Positions 4,888-11,342 of a DNA stretch of 13,207 bases are shown here, piece by piece. A program made the translations under genes and the position numbers. Every line of letters starts with the position of its first letter. Within the stretch, counting starts at the first letter, position 1. Below the pieces are notes generated by a model. That model made no database searches, was not told the DNA's origin, and saw nothing but the letters and a program-made list of their open reading frames with translations. Origin of the DNA: Clostridia bacterium (GTDB lineage Bacteria > Bacillota > Clostridia > Oscillospirales > CAG-272); the NCBI GenBank assembly GCA_017451975.1, contig JAFTNI010000053.1, positions 1-13,207 on the forward strand, read 5' to 3'.

Positions 4888-5929
4888 AATAATAAAAATA
4901 GATTTTTCGCGCCCGCTTGCGCCCCAGGTTGAAGCCTGCGGAAAAATCCTTGCTCGCGGGGGGCTTGTGGCTTTCCCGACGGAAACCGTTTACGGTCTTG
5001 GCGGCAACGCGCTTGACGAGGGCGCGGCGAAAAAGATTTACGCCGCGAAGGGCAGACCGAGCGATAACCCGCTTATAATTCACATAGCAAAGCCCGAGGA
5101 TGCGGAAAAATATTGCCATACAAGCGAGGCTTACTATAAAATAGCGGAAGCCTTTATGCCCGGGCCGATAACGGTGGTATTGCCCAAAAAGGATAATATC
5201 CCCGCAAGCGTTACGGGTGGGCTTTCCACCGTTGCCGTGCGTTGCCCCGCGCACCCTGTGGCGCGCGCGCTGATAGATGCGGCGGGTGTGCCCGTTGCCG
5301 CGCCGAGCGCAAATACGTCGGGCAGACCGAGCCCCACGGCAGCAGAGCACGTTATAGACGACCTCTGCGGCAAGATCGAAGCTATTATAGACGGCGGCGA
5401 GGCGGAAATAGGCCTGGAATCTACCATAGTGCTCCCGCGCGAGGGCGGCGTTACCGTGCTGCGCCCGGGCGGCATAACCTGCGAAATGCTTATGGAGGTT
5501 TTTGAAAGCGTTACGCTCGACGGCGGCATAACCAAAAAGAACGAAAGCGGTGCCGCCCCCCTGGCACCCGGCATGAAATACCGCCATTACGCCCCCGTTG
5601 CCACGGTATTTCTTATAAAAGACGCGGGCAACGCCGATTTTGACGGCAGAGTAACGCGCTTTCTTGCGCGTAAGCTGGACCGCGAGCCGCGCACGGGCGT
5701 TATTTGCTTCGACGAATACAGGGAAGCGGTAAACGGTAAAAACGTTTTCTACTTCGGCAAAAAGGCAGACGACGAAGAGCACGCAAAAAGGCTTTTCGAT
5801 ATTCTGCGTAAATTTGATAAAACGGATGCCCCCGAAATATACGCCACCGCTTCGGACACGCGCGGCGTGGGGCTTGCCATATACAACCGTATGCTGAAGG
5901 CATCTGGCTTCAATATACTTGAAATATAA
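4877..5929 (+). CDS. L-threonylcarbamoyladenylate synthase, Sua5/YwlC type
   Basis: This enzyme makes threonylcarbamoyl-AMP from threonine, bicarbonate and ATP, the first step of t6A synthesis at position 37 of ANN-decoding tRNAs. The 350-residue product is the two-domain Sua5 form. The YrdC-like domain (about residues 1-200) shows FPTETVYGLG (33-42), KGRPSDNPL (58-66), PGPITVVLPKK, and APSANTSGRPSPT from about 142. The linker PLAPGMKYRHYAP leads to the C-terminal Sua5 domain that covers the active site. Start ATG 4877 lies 10 nt after GGGA; the GTG at 4868 is too near that site. It overlaps prfA by 11 nt, so the two are probably translationally coupled. The B. subtilis orthologue is ywlC. 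The pairing with RF1 links two steps of translation fidelity. Confidence 0.94.
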   Translation: MQTEIIKIDFSRPLAPQVEACGKILARGGLVAFPTETVYGLGGNALDEGAAKKIYAAKGRPSDNPLIIHIAKPEDAEKYCHTSEAYYKIAEAFMPGPITVVLPKKDNIPASVTGGLSTVAVRCPAHPVARALIDAAGVPVAAPSANTSGRPSPTAAEHVIDDLCGKIEAIIDGGEAEIGLESTIVLPREGGVTVLRPGGITCEMLMEVFESVTLDGGITKKNESGAAPLAPGMKYRHYAPVATVFLIKDAGNADFDGRVTRFLARKLDREPRTGVICFDEYREAVNGKNVFYFGKKADDEEHAKRLFDILRKFDKTDAPEIYATASDTRGVGLAIYNRMLKASGFNILEI

Positions 5930-5940
5930 GGAGCATTCAT

Positions 5941-6555
5941 ATGATAATAGGATTGACGGGCGAAAGCGGTGCGGGCAAGAGCACCGTGGCGCGCTTGCTT
6001 GAAATGAACGGCTTTTACATAATAGATTGCGATGCGATTTCGCGCACTCTCGATACCGATAAAGCCTACGTTGCGGCGATAGAGAGCGCCTTCGGCGCTG
6101 CCGCAGTGAGCTTTTCGGGCGGCAAAAAGCGCGTTAACCGCAAAATGCTGGGCGCGCTGATTTTCGGCAAGGATGCCGTAGAGGGCGGCGTGGCAAAAAT
6201 AAACGCCATAAGCCACCCCATAATAATTGCGAAGGTGCACGAAAGCATAGCGCTTGCGCGCGCGGCGGGCAAAACCGCCGTTATAGATGCGCCGCTTCTT
6301 TTCGAAACAGAGCTTGATAAGGTCTGTGACGTTACGGTGGGCGTGGTTGCGCCCTTAGACGCGCGCATAGCCCGCCTTTGCGCACGCGACGGTATAAACG
6401 CAGATGTGGCGAAAAGGCGCTTTGCCAACCAGAAGAGCGAGGAATTTTTGAAGAATAACTGCACTTATATCATTTCGAATGACGGCGAAAACGAAGCGCT
6501 TGCAAAAAAGGTTTTGGCTGTAACAGAAAAAATTACGAAAGGATTCGGAAAATGA
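5941..6555 (+). CDS. coaE: Dephospho-CoA kinase
   Basis: CoaE phosphorylates the 3' hydroxyl of dephospho-CoA with ATP, the last step of coenzyme A synthesis. The 204-residue product is the usual size for the family. The P-loop GESGAGKST starts at residue 7. DCDAISR near residue 29 is the conserved acidic region for CoA binding, and DAPLLFE (about 116-122) is a family signature preceding the lid. The ATG at 5941 follows a GGAG by about 8 nt and begins 11 nt after the previous stop. Its TGA overlaps the next gene's ATG by 4 nt (ATGA). A coaE gene followed by a lytic transglycosylase gene is a familiar order in Clostridia. Confidence 0.95.
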   Translation: MIIGLTGESGAGKSTVARLLEMNGFYIIDCDAISRTLDTDKAYVAAIESAFGAAAVSFSGGKKRVNRKMLGALIFGKDAVEGGVAKINAISHPIIIAKVHESIALARAAGKTAVIDAPLLFETELDKVCDVTVGVVAPLDARIARLCARDGINADVAKRRFANQKSEEFLKNNCTYIISNDGENEALAKKVLAVTEKITKGFGK

Positions 6556-7733
6556 TAGTAAAAAAACGCTCGGTTTTTACGCTCGCCGTGGAAATCGCGG
6601 TGCTGTTGCTTGCTTTCTGCATTATACTCATAGCCGTGGGGGCAGACAAAACGGCAAATCAATTTGACAAGTACGAATACCCGCATAAATACTCCGATGC
6701 CGTGGAAATAGCGGCGGCGGAATTCGGGCTTCCCGAAAACCTGATATACGCCGTTATAAAGGCGGAAAGCGGATTTGACGAAAAAGCGCTTTCCTCTTCC
6801 GGCGCAATGGGGCTTATGCAGATAATGCCCAATACATACGAACTCGATATAAAGCCTAAGCTCGGCTTTGAGGAAAGCGGGGAAGATGCGCTTTTCGATT
6901 ACATGATAAACGTGCGAAGCGGCGCATATTACCTTTCATACCTGTATAAATATTGCGGCGACCTTGAAACGGCGCTTGCTATGTATAACGCGGGCATAGG
7001 CAACGTAAAAACATGGCTTAAAAGCCGCGAATATTCCTACGACGGCAGAAGAATTATAGCAGACAGAATACCCGTAAAAGAAACGCGCGAGTACGTTTCC
7101 AGAGTAATGTATTACTATGGGAGATACGACGACATTTACGGCACTGATGAAAACAAAATTATATCCGACCCGATTTTCGAAAAATACGGTGTTAAAATAA
7201 AGTGGATAACGCAAAAGGGCGAGGACGGCAAGATCTATGTAAACGAGCTTGCCTGCTACGCCTGGGCGCAGCACTACGCCGAGCTTTACCCCGACGTTGA
7301 CCCGTTGCTGGTTATGGCGATAATAAGAACGGAAAGCGAATTTTGCGTAAATGCCGTTTCAAGCTCGGGCGCGCACGGGCTTATGCAGATACTGGAGCCG
7401 ACTTATAATGAAATAAAGGAAGGTATGCCGACGAATAAATCGTTTTCGCTCCTGCTTTCTGACCCACAGTTTGCAGTGAAATGCGGAATGTACTACCTGC
7501 AGTGGCTGCACAAGCCTTCGCTCAAGCTTGGCGACGAGCGCATAAATATAATCGCGGCTTATAACGGCGGCTGCGGCAACGTGGCAAACTGGCTGAAGGA
7601 CGGCACTCTTTCCCACGGCGGCGTGCTTATAGCGGACAAGATTCCGAGGGCAGAAACAAAAAATTATGTAAGCAAGGTTACGGCAAACTACAAATATTAC
7701 GAGGAATACCTTGGAACGATATTCACAAAATAA
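6552..7733 (+). CDS. Membrane-anchored lytic transglycosylase with two tandem SLT domains
   Basis: Lytic transglycosylases cleave the MurNAc-GlcNAc bond of peptidoglycan to give 1,6-anhydro-MurNAc ends. Here a 393-residue protein has an N-terminal hydrophobic segment (residues 9-30) that should anchor it, with the rest outside. Two full goose-lysozyme-like SLT domains follow. Domain 1 (about 45-200) has the catalytic Glu72 in KAESGF, SSGAMGLMQI and AMYNAG. Domain 2 (about 235-390) has Glu261 in RTESEF, SSGAHGLMQI and AAYNGG. Both catalytic glutamates and both M-Q motifs are kept, so both could be active, although the second AYNAG motif reads AYNGG. Most Clostridial homologues beside coaE have one SLT domain of about 200 residues, so this is an internal duplication. 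The ATG overlaps the coaE stop by 4 nt, implying coupling. Confidence 0.92.
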   Translation: MIVKKRSVFTLAVEIAVLLLAFCIILIAVGADKTANQFDKYEYPHKYSDAVEIAAAEFGLPENLIYAVIKAESGFDEKALSSSGAMGLMQIMPNTYELDIKPKLGFEESGEDALFDYMINVRSGAYYLSYLYKYCGDLETALAMYNAGIGNVKTWLKSREYSYDGRRIIADRIPVKETREYVSRVMYYYGRYDDIYGTDENKIISDPIFEKYGVKIKWITQKGEDGKIYVNELACYAWAQHYAELYPDVDPLLVMAIIRTESEFCVNAVSSSGAHGLMQILEPTYNEIKEGMPTNKSFSLLLSDPQFAVKCGMYYLQWLHKPSLKLGDERINIIAAYNGGCGNVANWLKDGTLSHGGVLIADKIPRAETKNYVSKVTANYKYYEEYLGTIFTK

Positions 7734-7764
7734 GATTATAATTTCAGAAAGGAAATATAAAACT

Positions 7765-9201
7765 ATGGAAGAAAAAGATTTGAAGCTTGAAGAAGCTGAA
7801 GTTCAGGAAGAAAACGAGCTCGATACCCTGAAGAAGCAGCTTCTGGCAGAGAAAAAGGACATTTTTTCGGAAATGACCACGGAAAAGATCGAGGCGGCTT
7901 ACGAATATGCCAAAGGCTATATGAGCTTCCGTGATAAGGGCAAAACAGAGCGCGAATGTGTTTATGAAGCGGAAAAAATGCTCGTGGCAGAGGGTTTCAA
8001 GCCCTACACGTTCGGCATGAAGGTTGAGGCAGGCGAAAAATATTACTACAATAACCGAGCAAAATCCTTCGTTGCTTTTGTTGTTGGCACAGAAAGCATA
8101 GAAAACGGCGTGTATTTCTCCGCGGCACACATCGATAGCCCCCGTATAGACCTTAAGCAGCACCCCCTTTATGAATCCGAGGGTATAGGCTACCTTAAAA
8201 CACACTACTACGGCGGTATTAAAAAATACCAGTGGACGGCCATTCCCCTTGCGCTCCACGGCGCAGTTACGAAGAAGAACGGCGAAACGGTTGACGTTAT
8301 CATAGGCGAAGACCCGAGCGACCCTGTTTTCTATATAAGCGACCTTCTTCCTCACCTTGCTTCCAAGCAGATGGGCAAAACGCTTTCCGAGGGCATTATG
8401 GGCGAGCAGCTCAACCTCATTTCCGGTGCAAGACCTTACGGCGATGCCGCTGAAAAGGATGCGGTTAAGCTTAATATTATGAAGCTTCTCAACGATAAAT
8501 ACGGCATGATAGAGGCAGATTTCCTTTCTGCCGAGCTTTGCGCCGTGCCCGCATTCACTGCGCGCGACGTAGGCCTCGACAGAAGCCTTATAGCCTCCTA
8601 TGGCCACGACGACAGGGTTTGCTCCTACCCCTCGCTGACGGCCCTTGTAGAAGCTGAAAACCCCGTTCATACTATAATGGCTGTGCTTGCCGATAAAGAA
8701 GAAATCGGCTCTGAGGGCAATACGGGTATGCAGAGCGCGGTATACTTCGATATTATCGCAGAGCTTGCAAAGAGCTTCGGCGCTTCCGATGCTATTGTTC
8801 GCGCAAACTCCAAGTGTCTTTCATCTGACGTTAACGCGGCGTTCGACCCCAACTTCCCCGAACCCATGGAAAAGATGAACTCCTGCTATGTAAACGGCGG
8901 CGTTGTTATCACGAAGTACACGGGTGCGCGCGGTAAATCGGGCTCTAACGATGCAAGCGCAGAATTCTGCGGCTACGTGAGAAACGTGCTCGACGAAGCG
9001 GGCGTTGTATGGCAGACGGGCGAGCTTGGCAAGGTAGACGCGGGCGGCGGCGGTACCGTTGCAAAATACATTGCTTCCAAGAACGTAGACGTTATCGACC
9101 TCGGTGTTCCCGTGCTTTCCATGCACTCCCCCTACGAGCTTGTTTCGAAGCTTGACGTTTACATGACACACCTTGCAATAAAAGCATTCTTTGAAGCTTA
9201 A
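7765..9201 (+). CDS. M18-family (aspartyl/leucyl) aminopeptidase, zinc-dependent
   Basis: M18 aminopeptidases remove N-terminal residues from peptides with a two-zinc centre in a dodecameric shell. The 478-residue protein shows the family's metal and catalytic motifs: AHIDSPR (His122), YGHDDRVCSYPS (Asp about 282-283), DKEEIGSEGNTGMQS (Glu312-Glu313), SSDVNAAFDP (Asp355) and the late MHSPYE (His454), plus GKVDAGGGGTVAKYIA. I place the start at ATG 7765, 10 nt after AAAGGAA; the ATG at 7711 lies inside the previous gene and has no good site. It lies 31 nt after the transglycosylase stop and closes the operon before a strong terminator. There is no signal peptide, so it is cytoplasmic. The first about 25 residues are acidic and vary in the family. 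Confidence 0.93.
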   Translation: MEEKDLKLEEAEVQEENELDTLKKQLLAEKKDIFSEMTTEKIEAAYEYAKGYMSFRDKGKTERECVYEAEKMLVAEGFKPYTFGMKVEAGEKYYYNNRAKSFVAFVVGTESIENGVYFSAAHIDSPRIDLKQHPLYESEGIGYLKTHYYGGIKKYQWTAIPLALHGAVTKKNGETVDVIIGEDPSDPVFYISDLLPHLASKQMGKTLSEGIMGEQLNLISGARPYGDAAEKDAVKLNIMKLLNDKYGMIEADFLSAELCAVPAFTARDVGLDRSLIASYGHDDRVCSYPSLTALVEAENPVHTIMAVLADKEEIGSEGNTGMQSAVYFDIIAELAKSFGASDAIVRANSKCLSSDVNAAFDPNFPEPMEKMNSCYVNGGVVITKYTGARGKSGSNDASAEFCGYVRNVLDEAGVVWQTGELGKVDAGGGGTVAKYIASKNVDVIDLGVPVLSMHSPYELVSKLDVYMTHLAIKAFFEA

Positions 9202-9208
9202 AAATAAG

Positions 9209-9246
9209 AGGCTGTCTCAAAATATTTGAGACAGCCTTCTTTTTGT
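9209..9246 (+). terminator. Intrinsic terminator of the prfA operon
   Basis: Perfect 12-bp arms AGGCTGTCTCAA (9209-9220) and TTGAGACAGCCT (9226-9237) enclose a 5-nt loop, followed by TCTTTTTG. It lies 8 nt after the aminopeptidase stop. Confidence 0.9.
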
Positions 9247-9510
9247 ATCTTATTTCATTTATCGAAATCCGGCGGCTTTCGGAACACTTATCCAACTTTT
9301 TCTCTTTGAGAGAAAAAGTTGCAAAAAGAGGCAAAAACCTTGCAGGTTTATCGCTTTGTCAGTGCGGAATTGTATTGAAAAAGCGCGCCTCTCCCACTCG
9401 TGATTTTTACTCGTACCTCGTAAAAATTCGGTGGAACCACGAGGCGTAGGAACAATGCAAAAATTTTTATATTTAAACAAGCTCCGCGTATTTATTGCGT
9501 CAAGAAACAA
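9247..9510. repeat. Gene-free spacer with two strong hairpins, possible dispersed repeat
   Basis: I see no gene here that I can support. A perfect 13-bp hairpin with a 3-nt loop lies at 9293-9321 (arms CAACTTTTTCTCT and AGAGAAAAAGTTG). A second inverted repeat pairs CTCGTG and ATTTTTAC (9397-9410) with GTAAAAAT (9420-9427) and CACGAG (9438-9443), leaving a 10-nt internal loop on one side. The pattern looks like a small non-autonomous or dispersed intergenic repeat. No transposase or target-site duplication is visible. Confidence 0.45.
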
Positions 9511-9545
9511 AAGGAATGTCTCAAAGCCTACAGACATTCCTTTTT
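9511..9545. terminator. Terminator of the alpha/beta hydrolase gene (bidirectional)
   Basis: Arms AAGGAATGTCT (9511-9521) and AGACATTCCTT (9532-9542) pair perfectly around a 10-nt loop, with A/T runs on both sides. On the minus strand it lies just after the hydrolase stop; it could also stop plus-strand readthrough. Confidence 0.85.
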
Positions 9546-9550
9546 GCTTA

Positions 9551-10507
9551 TTATTTCACGTCTTTATAAAATTCGCGCAGAGCATTTTCATATTCGTCTA
9601 TACCCACGGGGTAGCAAAGGCCGTGGCCCGCGCCGTGTATGGTAACGAGCTTTTTGCGCGATGTGCAGGCGGCAAAATTTTCCTCGCTCATGGAGTGGGG
9701 CACGAAGTAATCCTCGTCGCCGTGGAAGAAGATAACGGGTACTTTCGCTTTTTTCATCGCTTCTATGGGGGAAACGGAGTCTATATCGAAGTGGCCGAAA
9801 ATGCGCGCACCCAAGCGCACGAAGGGGGAGAAAAGAGCAGGCGGCAGGTGCATATCCTCACGCATAACCTTGCTGATGATTGCTTTTGCGGAAGTATAGC
9901 CGCAATCGGCAAGTGCGCCCACGACGTTTTCGGGCAGGTCTTCGCTTCCTGCCACAATCATTGCCGTTGCCGCGCCCATGGAAACGCCTGTGACGATAAT
10001 TTTTCTGTCTTTGCCGTATTTTTCTATAATAAGGTCTATCCAAGCGCGTGCATCGCGGCTTTCAAGCACGCCGAAGGTTATAACGTTGCCTTCGCTTTCT
10101 CCGCTTGCGCGGTGGTCAACCAGAAGCGCGCTTCTGCCGAGCGAAAAGCAGCGCGCAAGCCCTCCGTTCAAGTCGCGCTTGGCGCTTCCGCGGTAGCCGT
10201 GGAGCAGAATTTCTATGGGAGCGCCCGGGGCGTATTCGTAGAACTTTGCGCGGAGCTTCAGCCCGTCGAATGACGTTATTTCAAGTTCGTCGTGCGGTGT
10301 TGATACAAGGTTTTGCATCCAGGCAACCATGTTTTCGCGGTGTGCTTCGTAAATTTCGCCGTGGGGAATGGGGAATTCCGTGTTCTTATATTCCTCGCGG
10401 TCCTTTTTGCGCGCACAAAAAGTTATACGGAAGCAAACGTAAGCCGTTATGAGCGTAATCAGCGCCAGAACGGCGATAATTATAAGTATTGTATATAAAA
10501 TTTCCAT
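9551..10507 (-). CDS. Membrane-anchored alpha/beta hydrolase (S33-like)
   Basis: This 318-residue protein has an N-terminal transmembrane segment (about residues 4-28) and then an alpha/beta-hydrolase fold. The catalytic elements are visible: HGYRG near residue 103 for the oxyanion hole, nucleophile elbow GVSMG with Ser176, the acid residue in HGDEDYFVP (Asp266) and GAGHG with His295. DHRASGES (about 131-138) is typical of the family. It should cleave an ester, amide or similar bond at the membrane, but the substrate cannot be predicted. The start ATG 10507 follows GAGGTGA by 6 nt. It has its own promoter and terminator, so it is a single-gene unit. Other possible family names are serine aminopeptidase S33 or a YqkD-like hydrolase. 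Confidence 0.88.
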   Translation of the reverse strand: MEILYTILIIIAVLALITLITAYVCFRITFCARKKDREEYKNTEFPIPHGEIYEAHRENMVAWMQNLVSTPHDELEITSFDGLKLRAKFYEYAPGAPIEILLHGYRGSAKRDLNGGLARCFSLGRSALLVDHRASGESEGNVITFGVLESRDARAWIDLIIEKYGKDRKIIVTGVSMGAATAMIVAGSEDLPENVVGALADCGYTSAKAIISKVMREDMHLPPALFSPFVRLGARIFGHFDIDSVSPIEAMKKAKVPVIFFHGDEDYFVPHSMSEENFAACTSRKKLVTIHGAGHGLCYPVGIDEYENALREFYKDVK

Positions 10508-10509
10508 TA

Positions 10510-10553
10510 AAAATCACCTCGAACAGTATTGTAACACTGCCCAAGGTGATTTT
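10510..10553. promoter_or_regulatory. Perfect 10-bp inverted repeat overlapping the hydrolase promoter
   Basis: AAAATCACCT (10510-10519) and AGGTGATTTT (10544-10553) are exact inverted copies with 24 nt between them. One arm overlaps the -35 box, the other the ribosome binding site of the hydrolase gene. The upstream arm lies before the predicted transcription start, so an mRNA hairpin is unlikely and a DNA operator is the simpler reading. Chance reuse of an RBS-like sequence is also possible. Confidence 0.45.
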
Positions 10554-10556
10554 CAA
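10528..10556 (-). promoter_or_regulatory. Sigma-A promoter of the alpha/beta hydrolase gene
   Basis: On the minus strand TTGAAA (10556-10551), a 17-nt spacer and TACAAT (10533-10528) each match consensus at five of six positions. Transcription would start near 10521, giving a 5' UTR of only about 14 nt that contains the ribosome binding site. Confidence 0.75.
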
Positions 10557-10559
10557 CTT

Positions 10560-10676
10560 TTTTGTGGATTTTTATTTGTAAATTTAATGTTAAAACAAAT
10601 GTGGCATGGTAACTTTGTACTTTTACCACCGCTCCATGCATCGCTACGCTCGAGGATGACACGCGGCAGAGAAGTT
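10560..10676. other. Spacer between the 221-aa gene and the hydrolase promoter
   Basis: This 117-nt stretch holds no gene. Its left half is AT-rich and its right half (about 10625-10670) is a GC-richer patch reading CGCTACGCTCGAGGATGACA. Patches of this kind often belong to dispersed intergenic repeats in gut Clostridia, but only one copy is present here. Confidence 0.35.
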
Positions 10677-11342
10677 TTAAAACTCAAAGGTTATCGGCGC
10701 AAGGTCCTTCGCAAAAACGCTTTTGCGCGGTTTAACCGTAACTTTCTTGCTGCTCAAGGCAATCTCGCCTATTTGCAGAAGCTCGCTTGAAGCAGGTAGG
10801 TTGCGGCGCAGAATTTCCTTGCCGTCTGCATCGTATACGCATAGCAATGGGAGATATTTTCCTTCGTCGAGGTAGCGAAGGAAAATAACCGCGCTTGTTT
10901 TCGCCGCCCGCTTTTCTTTGAAGCGCATAAGCATATTTTCGCCCTCGGCAAGCGCCGAAGAAAATGCTGTTTCCACGGTTTCGGGTGAGCTTTGAGGGAA
11001 ATGTAAGAGCAACACGCGCTTTATAAGAGCAAAAATTTCGTTGAAATCTTGCTTTTCGGCAAATTCCTCGCTCACTCCCACGTCATAATAGCGGAACCAA
11101 GCAAACTCTCGTTCAACACTTCGTGCGGCAGGGCATATTTCGCCCTCTGCCACGCACGGCGTGAAGTTCAGATAAAGGTGGTCGAAATCTCCAAGCGTAA
11201 AGCCTTGCTCACGCAGCTTCATCACAACCCGGTGGAGAATTACGTTAAGAGATTTGTTGCCGTAATTGCTTGGGAGCGTGTTGCCGTCTTTGTTTTCCAC
11301 AGTGCTGTGAAAAAGCCTGATATCCGCGATTATTTTCCCCAT
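10677..11342 (-). CDS. Unrecognised 221-aa protein coupled to the DUF4965 gene
   Basis: I do not recognise this protein. It has no signal peptide, membrane segment or obvious catalytic motif. Residues about 1-60 hold a short strand-like start (KIIADIRLFHS) and a VVMKLREQGFTLGDFDHLYLNF segment, and the middle is rich in aromatic and acidic residues. The C-terminal half (about 140-215) looks like a small beta-rich domain with a basic patch (KKVTVKPRKSVF). The ATG lies inside the last codons of the upstream gene, overlapping it by 13 nt, so translation probably depends on coupling. No strong ribosome binding site is seen beyond a weak GGTGG. No clear terminator follows its stop; the 10560-10676 spacer is AT-rich and ends in a GC-richer patch. 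Real gene status rests on codon use, length and coupling. Confidence 0.75.
   Translation of the reverse strand: MGKIIADIRLFHSTVENKDGNTLPSNYGNKSLNVILHRVVMKLREQGFTLGDFDHLYLNFTPCVAEGEICPAARSVEREFAWFRYYDVGVSEEFAEKQDFNEIFALIKRVLLLHFPQSSPETVETAFSSALAEGENMLMRFKEKRAAKTSAVIFLRYLDEGKYLPLLCVYDADGKEILRRNLPASSELLQIGEIALSSKKVTVKPRKSVFAKDLAPITFEF

Noticed and set aside
4832..5782. 316-codon open frame on the minus strand opposite the Sua5-type gene
   Set aside because: Codon bias of the real gene keeps the complementary frame open; the translated product is low-complexity Arg/Ala-rich and has no domain.
7744..8670. 308-codon open frame on the minus strand opposite the M18 aminopeptidase
   Set aside because: Antisense shadow of a well-supported enzyme gene; no start signal or recognisable motif.
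9431..10273. 280-codon plus-strand open frame opposite the alpha/beta hydrolase
   Set aside because: The minus-strand gene has catalytic motifs, a promoter, a ribosome binding site and a terminator; the plus-strand frame has none of these.
10510..10553. mRNA hairpin hiding the hydrolase ribosome binding site
   Set aside because: The predicted transcription start (about 10521) leaves the upstream arm out of the transcript, so the arms cannot pair in the mRNA.
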